Both the position numbers and the translations under genes were made by a program. Under the pieces are notes generated by a model. It was given only the letters and a program-made list of their open reading frames with translations, was not told where the DNA came from and did not search any database. DNA of 64,000 nucleotides, taken from positions 744,001 through 808,000 of the forward strand of contig CAWFGC010000009.1 of assembly GCA_963815185.1 (NCBI GenBank). Reading direction: 5' to 3'. This document shows positions 1 through 9,031 of the stretch, in pieces. How positions within the stretch are numbered: the stretch's first letter is position 1; the number at the start of each line of letters is the position of its first letter. The stretch is from SHZL01 sp963815185. GTDB taxonomy: Bacteria > Pseudomonadota > Gammaproteobacteria > Xanthomonadales > SZUA-36.

Positions 1-375
1 CGGGCCATTCATCGTTTGATTCATCGCTTCCGTTGGACAGGCGGCGGCACAAGCGGCCTGGTAGCAGTGCATACATTGTTTCTTGACAAACACATCGCCT
101 TTTTCGGTCTCGAATTTGTTGACGATCATCCACTGCTTGTCACTCGTGTCCCTGTGTTCTTCAAGCGCACCATCGTTCAATACATCCGGGACAAAAAGAT
201 CATGGACCTCACCACATGCAATTTCGCACGCCCTGCAGCCAATACAGCGGGTCGTGTCCACCAAAATTCCCACAAACTCTTCCGGTTTGTGGTCCTCCTG
301 AGCGCATAGTGGACTGCCTGCCAAAGCAGCAGTACCGGCGACAAGCGTCGTTTTTAGAAAACCTCGTCTGTCCAT
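1..375 (-). CDS. 4Fe-4S dicluster ferredoxin, probable electron-transfer subunit (partial, runs off the window start)
   Basis: The reading frame starts at the ATG ending at 375 and is open to the window edge, so the C-terminus is missing (125 residues seen). The start MDRRGFLKT has a twin-arginine-like RR followed by a hydrophobic stretch, which suggests Tat export or a former Tat signal. Residues about 43-53 hold CIGCRACEIAC, a 4Fe-4S motif. A second cysteine cluster, CMHCYQAACAAACP, lies at about 103-116. This layout is typical of the iron-sulfur subunits of molybdopterin or NrfC-like membrane oxidoreductases. It lies 91 bp downstream of a pentahaem cytochrome on the same strand, so it is probably the third gene of that operon. 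The partner catalytic or membrane subunit would lie beyond the window. Confidence 0.85.
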   Translation of the reverse strand, partial: MDRRGFLKTTLVAGTAALAGSPLCAQEDHKPEEFVGILVDTTRCIGCRACEIACGEVHDLFVPDVLNDGALEEHRDTSDKQWMIVNKFETEKGDVFVKKQCMHCYQAACAAACPTEAMNQTMNGP

Positions 376-466
376 TTCGGCTCCGTTATTTCAATACAGC
401 ATCAACAACTTGAACTGGCAGGGTCTGGAACTCTGTCGAAACTCACAGTCTGCAACGGCAAATTCC

Positions 467-976
467 CTATTTCTCTTGCTTCTCATGACACTTACTGCAG
501 CTTTTACTGGCCTTTACACCGGTCCCTGATTTATGGCATTTCCAACAACTCTTGTGGATGACGACTTTGGAACTGAGCGTCTCATCCGCAATATTGTTCG
601 GCTCCGAATGATGACAAACCGAGCACTTGTAGTATTTCTTCGTGAACTCAGAATTTGAATTGTGACAAGTCTGGCAACTGATCCAGGAAGACGTCAGATA
701 GCCAGGATGAGGGGTATCCAGCGCTTCGGCCTTGATTTGGTGGTGGCACACACTGCACTTCAATTTCACTTTTTTGATGTGTACTTCGTGCGGTAAGACC
801 ACATTTCCGTACGCAGACTTGATCGTAATTTCAGCCGGCACATCCGGAATGGTTGCCGACAAATCGCTTGGTACTTTTTCCGGAGTTGGTTCGGTCTGCT
901 TCACTTCCTGCGCATGGCTTGAAAGTGAAAAAATCAGTAAGAAGAGCACTCCCAGAGAAACACTAAGTTTTTGCAT
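467..976 (-). CDS. periplasmic pentahaem c-type cytochrome, class III/c7-like
   Basis: The protein has a Sec signal peptide (MQKLSVSLGVLFLLIFSL...SHAQ) and five CXXCH motifs: CSVCH, CQTCH, CSVCH, CWKCH and CSKCH. The repeated CSVCHH pairs and the small size (about 169 residues) resemble class III or c7 cytochromes, which shuttle electrons in the periplasm. An upstream ATG at 991 is possible, but the methionine at 976 directly precedes the basic n-region of the signal peptide. It sits 44 bp after the receiver-GcvH fusion gene and before a 4Fe-4S protein. I infer that it is the soluble electron carrier of that operon; its redox partner is not visible. Confidence 0.85.
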   Translation of the reverse strand: MQKLSVSLGVLFLLIFSLSSHAQEVKQTEPTPEKVPSDLSATIPDVPAEITIKSAYGNVVLPHEVHIKKVKLKCSVCHHQIKAEALDTPHPGYLTSSWISCQTCHNSNSEFTKKYYKCSVCHHSEPNNIADETLSSKVVIHKSCWKCHKSGTGVKASKSCSKCHEKQEK

Positions 977-1020
977 GGATGTCTCACCCAATTTTCAATA
1001 AGGAAAGAACCAGGAGTTCA

Positions 1021-2196
1021 TCAAAATTCCCTGCTTTGCAGAAACGGCTTTGTAAACGCAAGCAGAAGATCCAGGTAATTTGCGTTACTGGCTTGCTCGC
1101 TCGTTACTCTGCTATTCGATCCGGCCTGAGAAGCGTCTTCCATCAACTTGCCCGAAAGCCCGGTATATCTGTCAACTTCCTTCTGATACCAATCGATCGA
1201 GTCAAGTCCAATTCTCAGCCCCGGCAATTCTGCAGCAAGATTTGACGGTTCAATTCCGCACATCCAGCTCAATTCAAATGGCTTGATGGCCAACCATTCG
1301 GGATGTTCTGCATGTTCTGAATTGACGGACGTGATTTTTCCGCTAAGAGGAGAGGGGATTTTTAAAATGTAGTCCCCATACTTCAGTGAAAACAGGGTTT
1401 GCCCGATTTCAATCTTTTGCCCTGTTTCCGGCAGCTCGACCTGGTCGATTTTCTCGAAGATCTTTCTCATCAGATCGTCCAGCCCGATCCGGACAGTTCC
1501 GTTCATTTCGATCTTTGCCCATGCATGTTGCGGAGATATGAAAACCCCGGCCGGAACATTCACGTCAAATCTGGATCTTGATTCACTGGTGCCCGCCTTG
1601 ATCAAGTGGATTTTGTGGCACTTTTGACTTTCGAGCCTATCCTGTCGCTTGATTGATATGGTCTTTACAAATTCGAGCAATTCATCTTCAGTGAATGGCT
1701 TCTGAACGTAGTCCATCGCTCCAAATTTGACGGTTTCCACCGCGGTTTCAATCGATGCATAACCGGTAATGATGATCACGTCGATATCGGGGCGCAGGTG
1801 TTTGACCGCTTTCGTCACTTCAACCCCGTCCATCTCGGGCATTTTCAAGTCGGTGAAAACAAAATCATAGTCATGCTTGCGAATGAGCCCCAAAACTTCG
1901 GAACCCTTTTCAACGGTATCGATGCTGTAACCTGCCATGACGAGCGTCTTGCGAAAACTGTCCAGGACGATTTTTTCGTCATCCACGGCGAGTATCCGGG
2001 CTTTTGGATTGTCCACTTCCACCCGCTTCAAGGTTCGGGCTTCTTCACTCACATCGAGCTTGAGCCCGATGTCCAGAGCGCGTTCTCTTTCCCTTGTCAA
2101 TTGTGCATCACGTACTCTGTTCAGCAGCATTCGGAGCGCGAGATCGACTGCAATAAATACGACAATTGTGGTGATGACAATCAGGGCTACAAACAT
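1021..2196 (-). CDS. membrane-anchored response regulator receiver fused to a GcvH-like domain
   Basis: The order is one N-terminal transmembrane helix (residues 1-25), a receiver domain (about 65-185) and a GcvH/biotinyl-lipoyl-like domain (about 218-300). The receiver keeps the acidic pair, the phospho-acceptor Asp at about 116 (FTDLKMPEMDG), the Thr in IITGYAS and Lys at about 166 (QKPF), so it should be phosphorylatable. The GcvH-like part keeps HAW, the LPETGQ turn and PSPLSGKI. The lysine in FSLK is where a lipoyl lysine would be, but the spacing to PLSG is three residues longer than in true GcvH, so lipoylation is doubtful. The start was set at 2196 because GAGGACC lies just upstream; a longer frame to 2250 has no such support. 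It heads an operon with a pentahaem cytochrome and a ferredoxin. No DNA-binding domain is seen. Confidence 0.8.
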   Translation of the reverse strand: MFVALIVITTIVVFIAVDLALRMLLNRVRDAQLTRERERALDIGLKLDVSEEARTLKRVEVDNPKARILAVDDEKIVLDSFRKTLVMAGYSIDTVEKGSEVLGLIRKHDYDFVFTDLKMPEMDGVEVTKAVKHLRPDIDVIIITGYASIETAVETVKFGAMDYVQKPFTEDELLEFVKTISIKRQDRLESQKCHKIHLIKAGTSESRSRFDVNVPAGVFISPQHAWAKIEMNGTVRIGLDDLMRKIFEKIDQVELPETGQKIEIGQTLFSLKYGDYILKIPSPLSGKITSVNSEHAEHPEWLAIKPFELSWMCGIEPSNLAAELPGLRIGLDSIDWYQKEVDRYTGLSGKLMEDASQAGSNSRVTSEQASNANYLDLLLAFTKPFLQSREF

Positions 2197-2678
2197 TTTG
2201 CAGGTCCTCGGAAATGCAAAAAACAGCCTTCCGCATCCAGACAGGCCCAAGGGACGTGATTCGTTGGTGGGAAGAACGGCGCTTGCAAGAACTCATTTCG
2301 GCAGGCGCCAAAAGGGTGATGATCAGGTCGGCAGATTGAAACTTGTATTAATCCGTGGCTACCTTCCTGCAGCCTTTTGCGAGTCTGAAAACCTCGCTCG
2401 TTGGCCTGAGCCTTAAAATCAACATCCAGACCAGGTGAGTCGACAGGCGCCCACTTCATGGGTGTTAAATCCATTCTGGTTCTTGAGGCTTAATTTTCCC
2501 TCTTCAGGATGGGAAGGCTACTGATCAGGATCATCAAAAGGATTGATATTGAAAAGCGCGCAGGCGGAAGTTGGGCTTCCACATGACACCTTGACCAGTC
2601 CAATCGAAGGCGCTGGGTTGGCGCATCGATGATCAGTTGGTAGTCGAGGGGATGTTGGAACTCGAGCAAATGCTGCTG
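2197..2678. other. intergenic stretch, no gene recognised
   Basis: This 480-bp gap separates the rquA stop from the start of the receiver-GcvH gene, both on the minus strand. It should hold the terminator of the frd-rquA operon and the promoter of the next operon. I see no strong stem-loop with a T-run and no credible short gene; the small frames here lack ribosome sites and known motifs. Confidence 0.5.
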
Positions 2679-3437
2679 TCAGCAGTTCACCACCACCTTC
2701 TGGTAGAGCCCGCCGCAGTAGAACTGCGAACGGACCTGTTCCGGCCGGATATGGTCCGGCAGGTAGTCCGGCAACTCGGTGCGCCACAGGTCCAGCGCGA
2801 ATGGCTCGAGCCAGTGCAGCACGGGACGCATCAGGTAGCGCAGGGGATTGGACCGCTTTGGTCCGTGGTAGTCGACGAATACCAGTTTGCCGCCGGGGCG
2901 GGTCACACGGATGGCTTCGGCAATGGTTTTGCGGCGTACATCCTCGGGCTGTTCATGCAACAGGAAAAACACCACGGTGCGGTCAAAACAGCCGTCGGTG
3001 AAGTGCAGCGCGCTGGAATCCTGGTGGTGAAGATCAATGTTATCGTGATGGTTCAGCTTTTTGCGGACATTGCCCAGTTGGATGGGCGCGATATCGACTA
3101 TGGCCAGCCGGGACGTACCGTGCTTGATATGGGTAGCCAGAAGGTTCGAAAAGCCGCCGTAGACGCATGCCACCTGTAACACCGAACTGCCATCATCGCA
3201 GTCCATTTCTTCGAGGACCGCGCCGGTCAGCCTGGACATGTTGCCCCACAGGATCAGGTTGACCAGCCATTCACGCTCGAATATCCAGATCGCACGCGGG
3301 CGCAGGTAGGCCCACCAGTAGGTCTCCTCAAGGTAACCAGGAATACTCGGTGTTGTGCCGCTGCTGTGGGTCAGGAAGCTGCTGACGTCAAGCGAGCTGT
3401 CGGCGGTTTCCGCCAGGGCGATGCCATCATCGTTCAT
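2679..3437 (-). CDS. rquA: rhodoquinone biosynthesis methyltransferase-fold enzyme RquA
   Basis: This 252-residue protein has the class I SAM-methyltransferase fold with RquA signatures: YLEETYWWAYLRPRAI (about 35-50), FEREWLVNLILWGN (about 53-66), and VLQVACVYGGFS in place of the usual glycine-rich SAM loop. RquA converts ubiquinone to rhodoquinone by introducing the amino group. Rhodoquinone has a low enough potential to drive fumarate reduction. Placement supports this: the gene is the last of a minus-strand run, 48 bp after frdD, so it is probably co-transcribed with frdABCD. I see no frameshift or missing block. The alternative, a generic UbiE/UbiG-type methyltransferase, is unlikely given the TYWWAY and LILWGN blocks. 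Confidence 0.92.
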   Translation of the reverse strand: MNDDGIALAETADSSLDVSSFLTHSSGTTPSIPGYLEETYWWAYLRPRAIWIFEREWLVNLILWGNMSRLTGAVLEEMDCDDGSSVLQVACVYGGFSNLLATHIKHGTSRLAIVDIAPIQLGNVRKKLNHHDNIDLHHQDSSALHFTDGCFDRTVVFFLLHEQPEDVRRKTIAEAIRVTRPGGKLVFVDYHGPKRSNPLRYLMRPVLHWLEPFALDLWRTELPDYLPDHIRPEQVRSQFYCGGLYQKVVVNC

Positions 3438-3485
3438 CTGCAGTCCTTTTGTTCCGAGTTCTTGATCTTGCCCGGCGAAACCTTA

Positions 3486-3827
3486 TCAGATCATCAACAA
3501 AAGTGCAGCAGCCAGCACCGAAGCCAGAGCGGCCAGGAGGTAAAGTGTGGTGGCGATGAATCCATCGGCACGAACGCCGAAATCGTGAAAAACGACTCTC
3601 AAGCGATGCGCGGCATGCCACAGCGACAGGAAGAGGATGCCAAACAGCACTGCTTTTCCCAGCCAGGAAGCGGCCATTGCCCTGGCAGCATCGTAGGATA
3701 ATCCGTCCGGCACATGGCCCGTGGAGATCAGCAGGAACAATGTGATCAACGCCGGAAACAGGAAAGAGGTGAGGGTGCCGCCGGCTGCGAACAGGCCCCA
3801 AACCAGGGCTTTTTTTGCAATAGCCAT
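3486..3827 (-). CDS. frdD: fumarate reductase membrane subunit D
   Basis: A 113-residue hydrophobic protein with three predicted membrane helices (about 8-35, 55-75 and 90-113). WHAAHRLRVVFHDFG at about 70-84 matches the conserved H-A-x-H-R segment of FrdD. With FrdC it anchors the FrdAB dimer on the cytoplasmic face of the inner membrane and forms the quinol site. It begins 2 bp after the frdC stop and precedes rquA by 48 bp, so frdABCD-rquA is read as one unit. Length matches E. coli FrdD (about 119). Confidence 0.88.
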   Translation of the reverse strand: MAIAKKALVWGLFAAGGTLTSFLFPALITLFLLISTGHVPDGLSYDAARAMAASWLGKAVLFGILFLSLWHAAHRLRVVFHDFGVRADGFIATTLYLLAALASVLAAALLLMI

Positions 3828-3829
3828 GA

Positions 3830-4228
3830 TCAGAATACCCCCGTCAGCCAGAAAACGATTACCGTAATCACGATCCAGGCCAGGTAATGCGCTGCGACAA
3901 TCGCAGCGGCCGGCACCACGGTTTCACCCATCTGCAGCGGCATGGCCTTCGGCGCAAGCTGGAACCAGGCCATGGTCTGGTAAATGAAGAAATACACCAG
4001 CGCGAATGCATGAAACACCATCCAGGCTGTGTGCTGTTGCCCGGAAAGGAATGCGTTCCAACGATCAGGCTGGCCCGCACCCAGCGCGGCAAGCGCGACC
4101 AACATCAGCGCGCAGTAGAAGGCAACCAGAATGCAATTCACCTCGCGCAACATATAGATTCGATAGCGGGGCTGGCGCAGGTACCAGGTGGTGCGCGCAA
4201 CGGGGCGGACATAGGGCCGGCGGCTCAT
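3830..4228 (-). CDS. frdC: fumarate reductase membrane subunit C
   Basis: A 132-residue protein starting MSRRPYVRPV, with three membrane helices. RRPYVRPVARTTWYLRQPRYRIYMLREV is the FrdC N-terminal signature, given here only as its position (residues 3-30), with the key R-Y-M-L-R-E block at its end. FHAFALVYFFIYQ follows in helix 2. The start ATG at 4228 overlaps the frdB stop in an ATGA arrangement, indicating translational coupling; a longer upstream frame is only a shadow of frdB. The four-subunit QFR lacks haem b, and no haem-ligand pattern of the SdhC type is seen. With rquA downstream the likely donor is rhodoquinol or menaquinol. Confidence 0.9.
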   Translation of the reverse strand: MSRRPYVRPVARTTWYLRQPRYRIYMLREVNCILVAFYCALMLVALAALGAGQPDRWNAFLSGQQHTAWMVFHAFALVYFFIYQTMAWFQLAPKAMPLQMGETVVPAAAIVAAHYLAWIVITVIVFWLTGVF

Positions 4229-4968
4229 GAGCCACCTCCGGGCAGCAGCTTGCGTTTCAGCCATTCTTTGGCACCTTCGAGTTTCATTTGTTGAATCGCG
4301 GCTGCCGGATCCACGTGCTTGGGACACACTTCGGAACAAGCACCGACGAAGGAGCAATTCCATACACCGTCGTGATCCGCCAGGATATCCAGCCGCTGTT
4401 CCCGGCCCTGATCGCGTGAATCGAGATTGTAACGGTGCGCCAGAGCCAAAACCGCCGGTCCGATAAAGTCGTTGTCCAGAGCATACTGCGGGCAGGCGGC
4501 GTAGCAGGCCATGCAATTGATACACATGGTGTATTGCTTGAATTTCTTCAGCGCGGCAGGCGTCTGATTGTATTCTTCTGTTTCCGCAGAGTCCTTTTCC
4601 TTACGGATGATATAGGTTTGCGCCCGCTGCAGTTTTTCCATCACGTCGTCTAGAACGACCACCAGGTCACGCTCGATCGGAAAATTCGCCAGCGGTTCGA
4701 CACGAACGTGATCGGGCAGGTCCCGTATGAAGCTCTTACAGGTCAGGCTGGGTTCGCCATTGACCATCATGCCGCAGCTGCCACAAACCATCATATGGCA
4801 GGACCAGCGGTAGCTAAGCGTGGTGTCGATGTTGTCCTTGACGTAGTTCAATGCATCCAGGATGGCCCAGTCGCTGTGGCAAGGCACCGAGTACTGCTGG
4901 AAGTAGGGCGCCTCATCGCGTTCCGGGTCATAGCGCATGACTTCGAGTTCAATCTGCCGCGTACTCAT
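4225..4968 (-). CDS. frdB: fumarate reductase iron-sulfur subunit
   Basis: This 247-residue protein carries the three FrdB/SdhB cluster sites in order: a 2Fe-2S region CHMMVCGSCGMMVNG (about 57-71) with a later Cys (LTCKSF), a 4Fe-4S site CINCMACYAACP (about 148-159), and a third cluster region CSFVGACSEVCPKHVDP (about 205-221). It passes electrons from the membrane quinol site to the FAD of FrdA. The gene overlaps frdA by 4 bp at its start and frdC by 4 bp at its end. The length matches E. coli FrdB (244). Confidence 0.95.
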   Translation of the reverse strand: MSTRQIELEVMRYDPERDEAPYFQQYSVPCHSDWAILDALNYVKDNIDTTLSYRWSCHMMVCGSCGMMVNGEPSLTCKSFIRDLPDHVRVEPLANFPIERDLVVVLDDVMEKLQRAQTYIIRKEKDSAETEEYNQTPAALKKFKQYTMCINCMACYAACPQYALDNDFIGPAVLALAHRYNLDSRDQGREQRLDILADHDGVWNCSFVGACSEVCPKHVDPAAAIQQMKLEGAKEWLKRKLLPGGGS

Positions 4969-6728
4969 GCTTTTTTCCCGCCAGAATAATCCCGCACTCC
5001 AGGCTGTGAACGGGTGATGGTGACATCCAGCCAGTCAACGCGAGGCCGTTCTCCCGGCTGCCGGAATGCCAGGCTATGGCGCAGGTACTGGTCGTCATCA
5101 CGCTGCGGAAAATCGAGTCGCTGATGTGCGCCGCGGGATTCCTTCCGGGCCAGCGCGCTGGCGCTGACGGTTTCGGCCACGTCCAGCATGTTTTTCAATT
5201 CCAGGATCTGCTGCAACTCGGTATTGAAGACATTGCTCTTGTCGTGCACTTCGATATCCTTTTTGCGTGTCTGCAATTCGTCAATATCCCGACAAGTCTT
5301 TTCGAGGCCAGCCTCCTCGCGGAAAATTCCTGCACCTTCTTCCAATGTGGTCATCATTTCGCGCCGCACACCGGCCAGGCTTTCGTTGCCCGCGCCGCGT
5401 TGCAGCAGCGCACGGACACCCGTGACGGCAGCTTCGGCTTGACTTGTCGAATCCTTGCTGGTTTGCGGCGTGCCCGCGTTCGCGGCGTACTTGGTTGCAT
5501 GTTGGGCCGCACGCTTGCCGAACACCAACAGTTCGGTCAGCGAATTCGAACCCAGACGATTGGCGCCGTTGAGGCTGCCGCAGGCAGTCTCACCAATCGC
5601 ATAAAGACCGGCCATCGAGGTTGCACCGTTGATGTTGGTGTTGATGCCACCCATCATGTAATGCGCCACCGGGCGCACGGGTACAGGATCCGTGACCGGG
5701 TCGACGCCTACGTAAGAGATTGAAAGCTCACGCACCAGCGGCAGGCGTTCGTTGATCTTCTTTTCACCCAGGTGGCGCATGTCCAGCAAAATGCAGTCCC
5801 CCCAGGCGGTTTCCACCGTGTTGCCCTTTTTCTGCTCGTGCCAGAAGGCCTGGCTCAATCGGTCACGCGGCCCGAGTTCCATGGTTTTAAAAACCGGATG
5901 ACCAATAGGGGTTTCCGGGCCCATGCCGTAATCCTGCAAATAGCGATAACCGTGGCGGTTGACCAGTATGCCACCTTCGCCGCGACAAGCCTCGGTCAAC
6001 AGGATGCCGGTGCCGGGCAGGCCGGTGGGATGGTACTGCACGAACTCCATGTCCTTCAGCGCAACCCCGGCGCGATAGGCCATGGCCATGCCGTCGCCGG
6101 TCTTGATTGCGCCATTGGTGGTGAACGGGAATATCCGCCCGGCCCCGCCGGTGGCAAGAATCACTGCGCTGCCTTCGAAATGAAAGAAGCGTCCGCTGCG
6201 CATTTCCATCGCCACCACACCCGTGCAGCGCCCGTCTTCATGCAACAGGTCCAGGCAGAAAAACTCATCGAAACGGCGGATCGAAGGAAACTGCAGGGAG
6301 GTCTGGAACAGGGTATGCAGGATGTGAAAACCGCTTTTGTCCGCAGCAAACCAGGTGCGTTCCTTTTTCATGCCGCCGAATGGCCGCACCGCCACCGAGC
6401 CATCGCTGTCACGGCTCCAGGGGCAGCCCCAGTGATCCAGTTGCACCAGTTCCAGCGGCGCCTGCTGCACAAAGTACTCCACCACGTCCTGGTCACATAG
6501 CCAGTCGCCGCCGCTGACGGTGTCGTTGAAGTGCATTTCCAGGGAATCATCGGCGCGCTTCACGCCGGCAGCCCCGCCTTCAGCCGCGCAGGTGTGGCTG
6601 CGCATGGGATAAACCTTGGAAACCAAAGCGACCTGCAATTCAGGATTGGCCTCAGCGATGGCGATCGCTGCGCGCAAGCCTGCGCCGCCTGCGCCAACGA
6701 TTACGATGTCAGTCTTAACGTGTTCCAT
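4965..6728 (-). CDS. frdA: fumarate reductase flavoprotein subunit
   Basis: The catalytic subunit, 587 residues. GAGGAGLRAA (about 12-21) is the FAD-binding loop. RSHTCAAEGG holds the His (45) that links FAD covalently in E. coli FrdA. The substrate region QYHPTGLPGTG and the RPVAHYMMGG block follow, and NRLGSNSL lies near the C-terminal third. It reduces fumarate to succinate on the cytoplasmic side. The gene starts 49 bp after the stop of the MtrB-like porin, on the same strand, so electron-conduit and frd genes may share a transcript. The C-terminal 80 residues diverge more than the core but stay in frame. Confidence 0.95.
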   Translation of the reverse strand: MEHVKTDIVIVGAGGAGLRAAIAIAEANPELQVALVSKVYPMRSHTCAAEGGAAGVKRADDSLEMHFNDTVSGGDWLCDQDVVEYFVQQAPLELVQLDHWGCPWSRDSDGSVAVRPFGGMKKERTWFAADKSGFHILHTLFQTSLQFPSIRRFDEFFCLDLLHEDGRCTGVVAMEMRSGRFFHFEGSAVILATGGAGRIFPFTTNGAIKTGDGMAMAYRAGVALKDMEFVQYHPTGLPGTGILLTEACRGEGGILVNRHGYRYLQDYGMGPETPIGHPVFKTMELGPRDRLSQAFWHEQKKGNTVETAWGDCILLDMRHLGEKKINERLPLVRELSISYVGVDPVTDPVPVRPVAHYMMGGINTNINGATSMAGLYAIGETACGSLNGANRLGSNSLTELLVFGKRAAQHATKYAANAGTPQTSKDSTSQAEAAVTGVRALLQRGAGNESLAGVRREMMTTLEEGAGIFREEAGLEKTCRDIDELQTRKKDIEVHDKSNVFNTELQQILELKNMLDVAETVSASALARKESRGAHQRLDFPQRDDDQYLRHSLAFRQPGERPRVDWLDVTITRSQPGVRDYSGGKKA

Positions 6729-6777
6729 TCAATCGGGCGCCTGTTCAGGGTTTGCGGCAAATAGTCCAATTTTCGGC

Positions 6778-9001
6778 TCAGAAGCGGTAGGTAAAGGAGC
6801 CTGTGATCAGAACCAGGTTGTAATTTGGTGCGCTCTCTCCCAGCGTCAACACATTGGGCAGCGTATCGGGAAGCGCATTGTCGAGTGCGAAGTCGGCCGT
6901 ATCCAGTTTGCTGTTTTCGACCGAAAGCCGGATGGTGGAGCTGGCGCCGATGTCCAGACTGCTCCAGGCGCCCATTGAACGCAGCTTGCTGGTCAATTGA
7001 GGCAGTGGTGCGGTGGTCAGGGTTACTGCGGTCACATCGATCAGGCTCTTGGTATAGGAGTAAGTATAGTCAAAACCTACCTGGAAGCCTTTCCATCCCC
7101 GATTCACACCTAATTCAGAGAAAGCCAGCGAAACATTGTAGGTATCGACGTCATCGCTGGTATCGGCAAACCAGGCCCGGTCCATGTCCTGGGCTTGAAC
7201 ATGGCTGTTGAAGGAAAGACCGGACTGCGAGGCATCGTACTTGTCCTTGGTGTAATAGGCGGTCAGCGCGATGTTCTGTGCCGGGTACCAGCCAAAGTCG
7301 ATCGTGCCGGAACGGATTTTCGCTGCATTCAGTCCAAAATACCCATTGCCGTAGTCATCCTTGAAGTAACTGGCGGACAGGCCGAAATTTAACTGGGGAG
7401 TCGGGAAAATATCGGCACGGAAGCGGAATTCGTCGCGATCCCGATCGGTCAGGTAGTATTTCCTCAGCAGCGGTTGATTCTGCCAGGCATCTTCGCTGAC
7501 CGCCCCCGGCAGATAGGTTTGGACAAATAATGCATTACCGATATAGGCGTCCACGTCGCGGTTGGAATTTCGATAATCGAAATTGAATGCTGCGGTTTCC
7601 AGGCCGCCAAACTTGATGCCGGCCAGCCAGGTGGTCTCATTGGAGTCGGTGACCTCGGAATACTCGCGCTCTGTCATCAGCATACTCGAAGCCACCCTTG
7701 ACTCGGATGCCGTGGGCAAAGCGGTAGGTGGCAACCGCATCGCCCTTTTGCTTTTTGTAGCTGAACGGCAGGTTGATATGGCCCGCCCGATCAGTCCGTT
7801 GATACTGGGAGTCGCCGCCGACATAGGCATACGCAGCCTGCGGTGTCTTATTATTGCGGTCATCATAGTGATAGTTGAGGGCCACGTTCAGGCGCCGCGC
7901 AAGCTGGCTGGTCAAGCGGGCATTGATCATCGTGGTCTCGATCTTGGCATACGTGGTGACTCGCGGTACCGGCGTGTGCACCACAAGCTCGGTATTGACC
8001 GTATAGGGCAATAACGCTTCGTTCTGTTTCATCTCACCGTAGGCAGCGTCGATACTGATGCGGGTAGACGAAGTCAGATTGTAGGCGCCGTAGGCTTTGA
8101 CCTGGACATACTGATTGTCCGGCTCGAGGCCGAGGCTGCCCTGTGAATCGGGATACTGCACCTCATAGGCCCAGCCTTCATTGCGGCCGTAAGGGTTCTG
8201 CCAGGTTAATGCGGTCTTATCGTTGCTGAAGAACGAGGCATACGCGCCAAAGCCGAACTGCAGGCGAGGGGTACCGAAATTGAACATGGCTTCAATATTG
8301 TCGGTGTTGTAGTCGACCGGCGCCGGCAGGATCACTGCGCGCCCGTTGTCAGGCCAGTTACCGAACAAGCCGCCGACTGTGCGCACACCCTTCTTGGTCT
8401 CATGGCGGTAGTCCACCGCAATGCTCCAGGCGCGGCCAAGCTTGCGGTCATAGCTCAGGTCCAGGCGGCGGCGCTTGGTGTCGACCTCCAGATTGACCAG
8501 ATTTTCCTGCAGCGCGGTAAAGCCACTCGTAGTAGTGCTGCCAGGGGCCACTTCCCAGCCGGCAGGCAGTGTCAGCGTGTCAGAGCCGACGCCGAGGTAT
8601 GGCGTCAGGCCGTCACTGAACCGGTTATTGGGGATTTCGCGATAGTCGGCCGTAAAGGATTGCGTTCCCTGGTCATTGAGTTTGAATTCAATGCGGCGCG
8701 AATCCAGGCCCAGCCGCCAGCCCTGCAGACTCCAGCGCAGTGTGTCGTCGCTGTCCCATTTGGGACGCTTGTCGATGCGGAAATCGGCCAATGCTTCCAC
8801 CCCGTCTTCGTCCAGCCCGGAATACTTCCCAAAGCGATAGGAAGGGTCGTCCAGGTAGTACAGGCCCAGCGTTACCTCGCTGGCTATGGCCGACTCATCC
8901 GCGCTGTCGGATTTATCGCTATCTTGCCCCCACGCCATCAAAGGCAGGGTCATAACAGCCAGGGCTACGAGCTTCATACTGTTTTTTGATTGTGTTCTCA
9001 T
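6778..9001 (-). CDS. mtrB: MtrB/PioB-family outer-membrane beta-barrel porin (one frameshift near 7680)
   Basis: Two overlapping minus-strand frames (9001 to about 7680, then about 7680 to 6778) together give about 740 residues, the usual size of MtrB/PioB porins. The N-part has a signal peptide (MKLVALAVMTLPLMAWGQ) and the family block FGKYSGLDEDG; the C-part has alternating strands and ends in TGSFTYRF with a terminal Phe, as outer-membrane barrels do. The frame changes after GGFEY: the next residues in the second frame are MTEREYSEV. Both halves are otherwise clean, so a one-base sequence error is more likely than decay. MtrB sheathes the decahaem MtrA and lets electrons cross the outer membrane. 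No N-terminal CXXC, as in Shewanella MtrB, is seen. Confidence 0.85.
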
Positions 9002-9031
9002 TCTGTGTCTCCTTCACCAGATCCAGGCTGG

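Noticed and set aside
2637..3179. Plus-strand open frame of 180 codons opposite rquA
   Set aside because: Antisense to a well-recognised gene, no ribosome site, no known domain.
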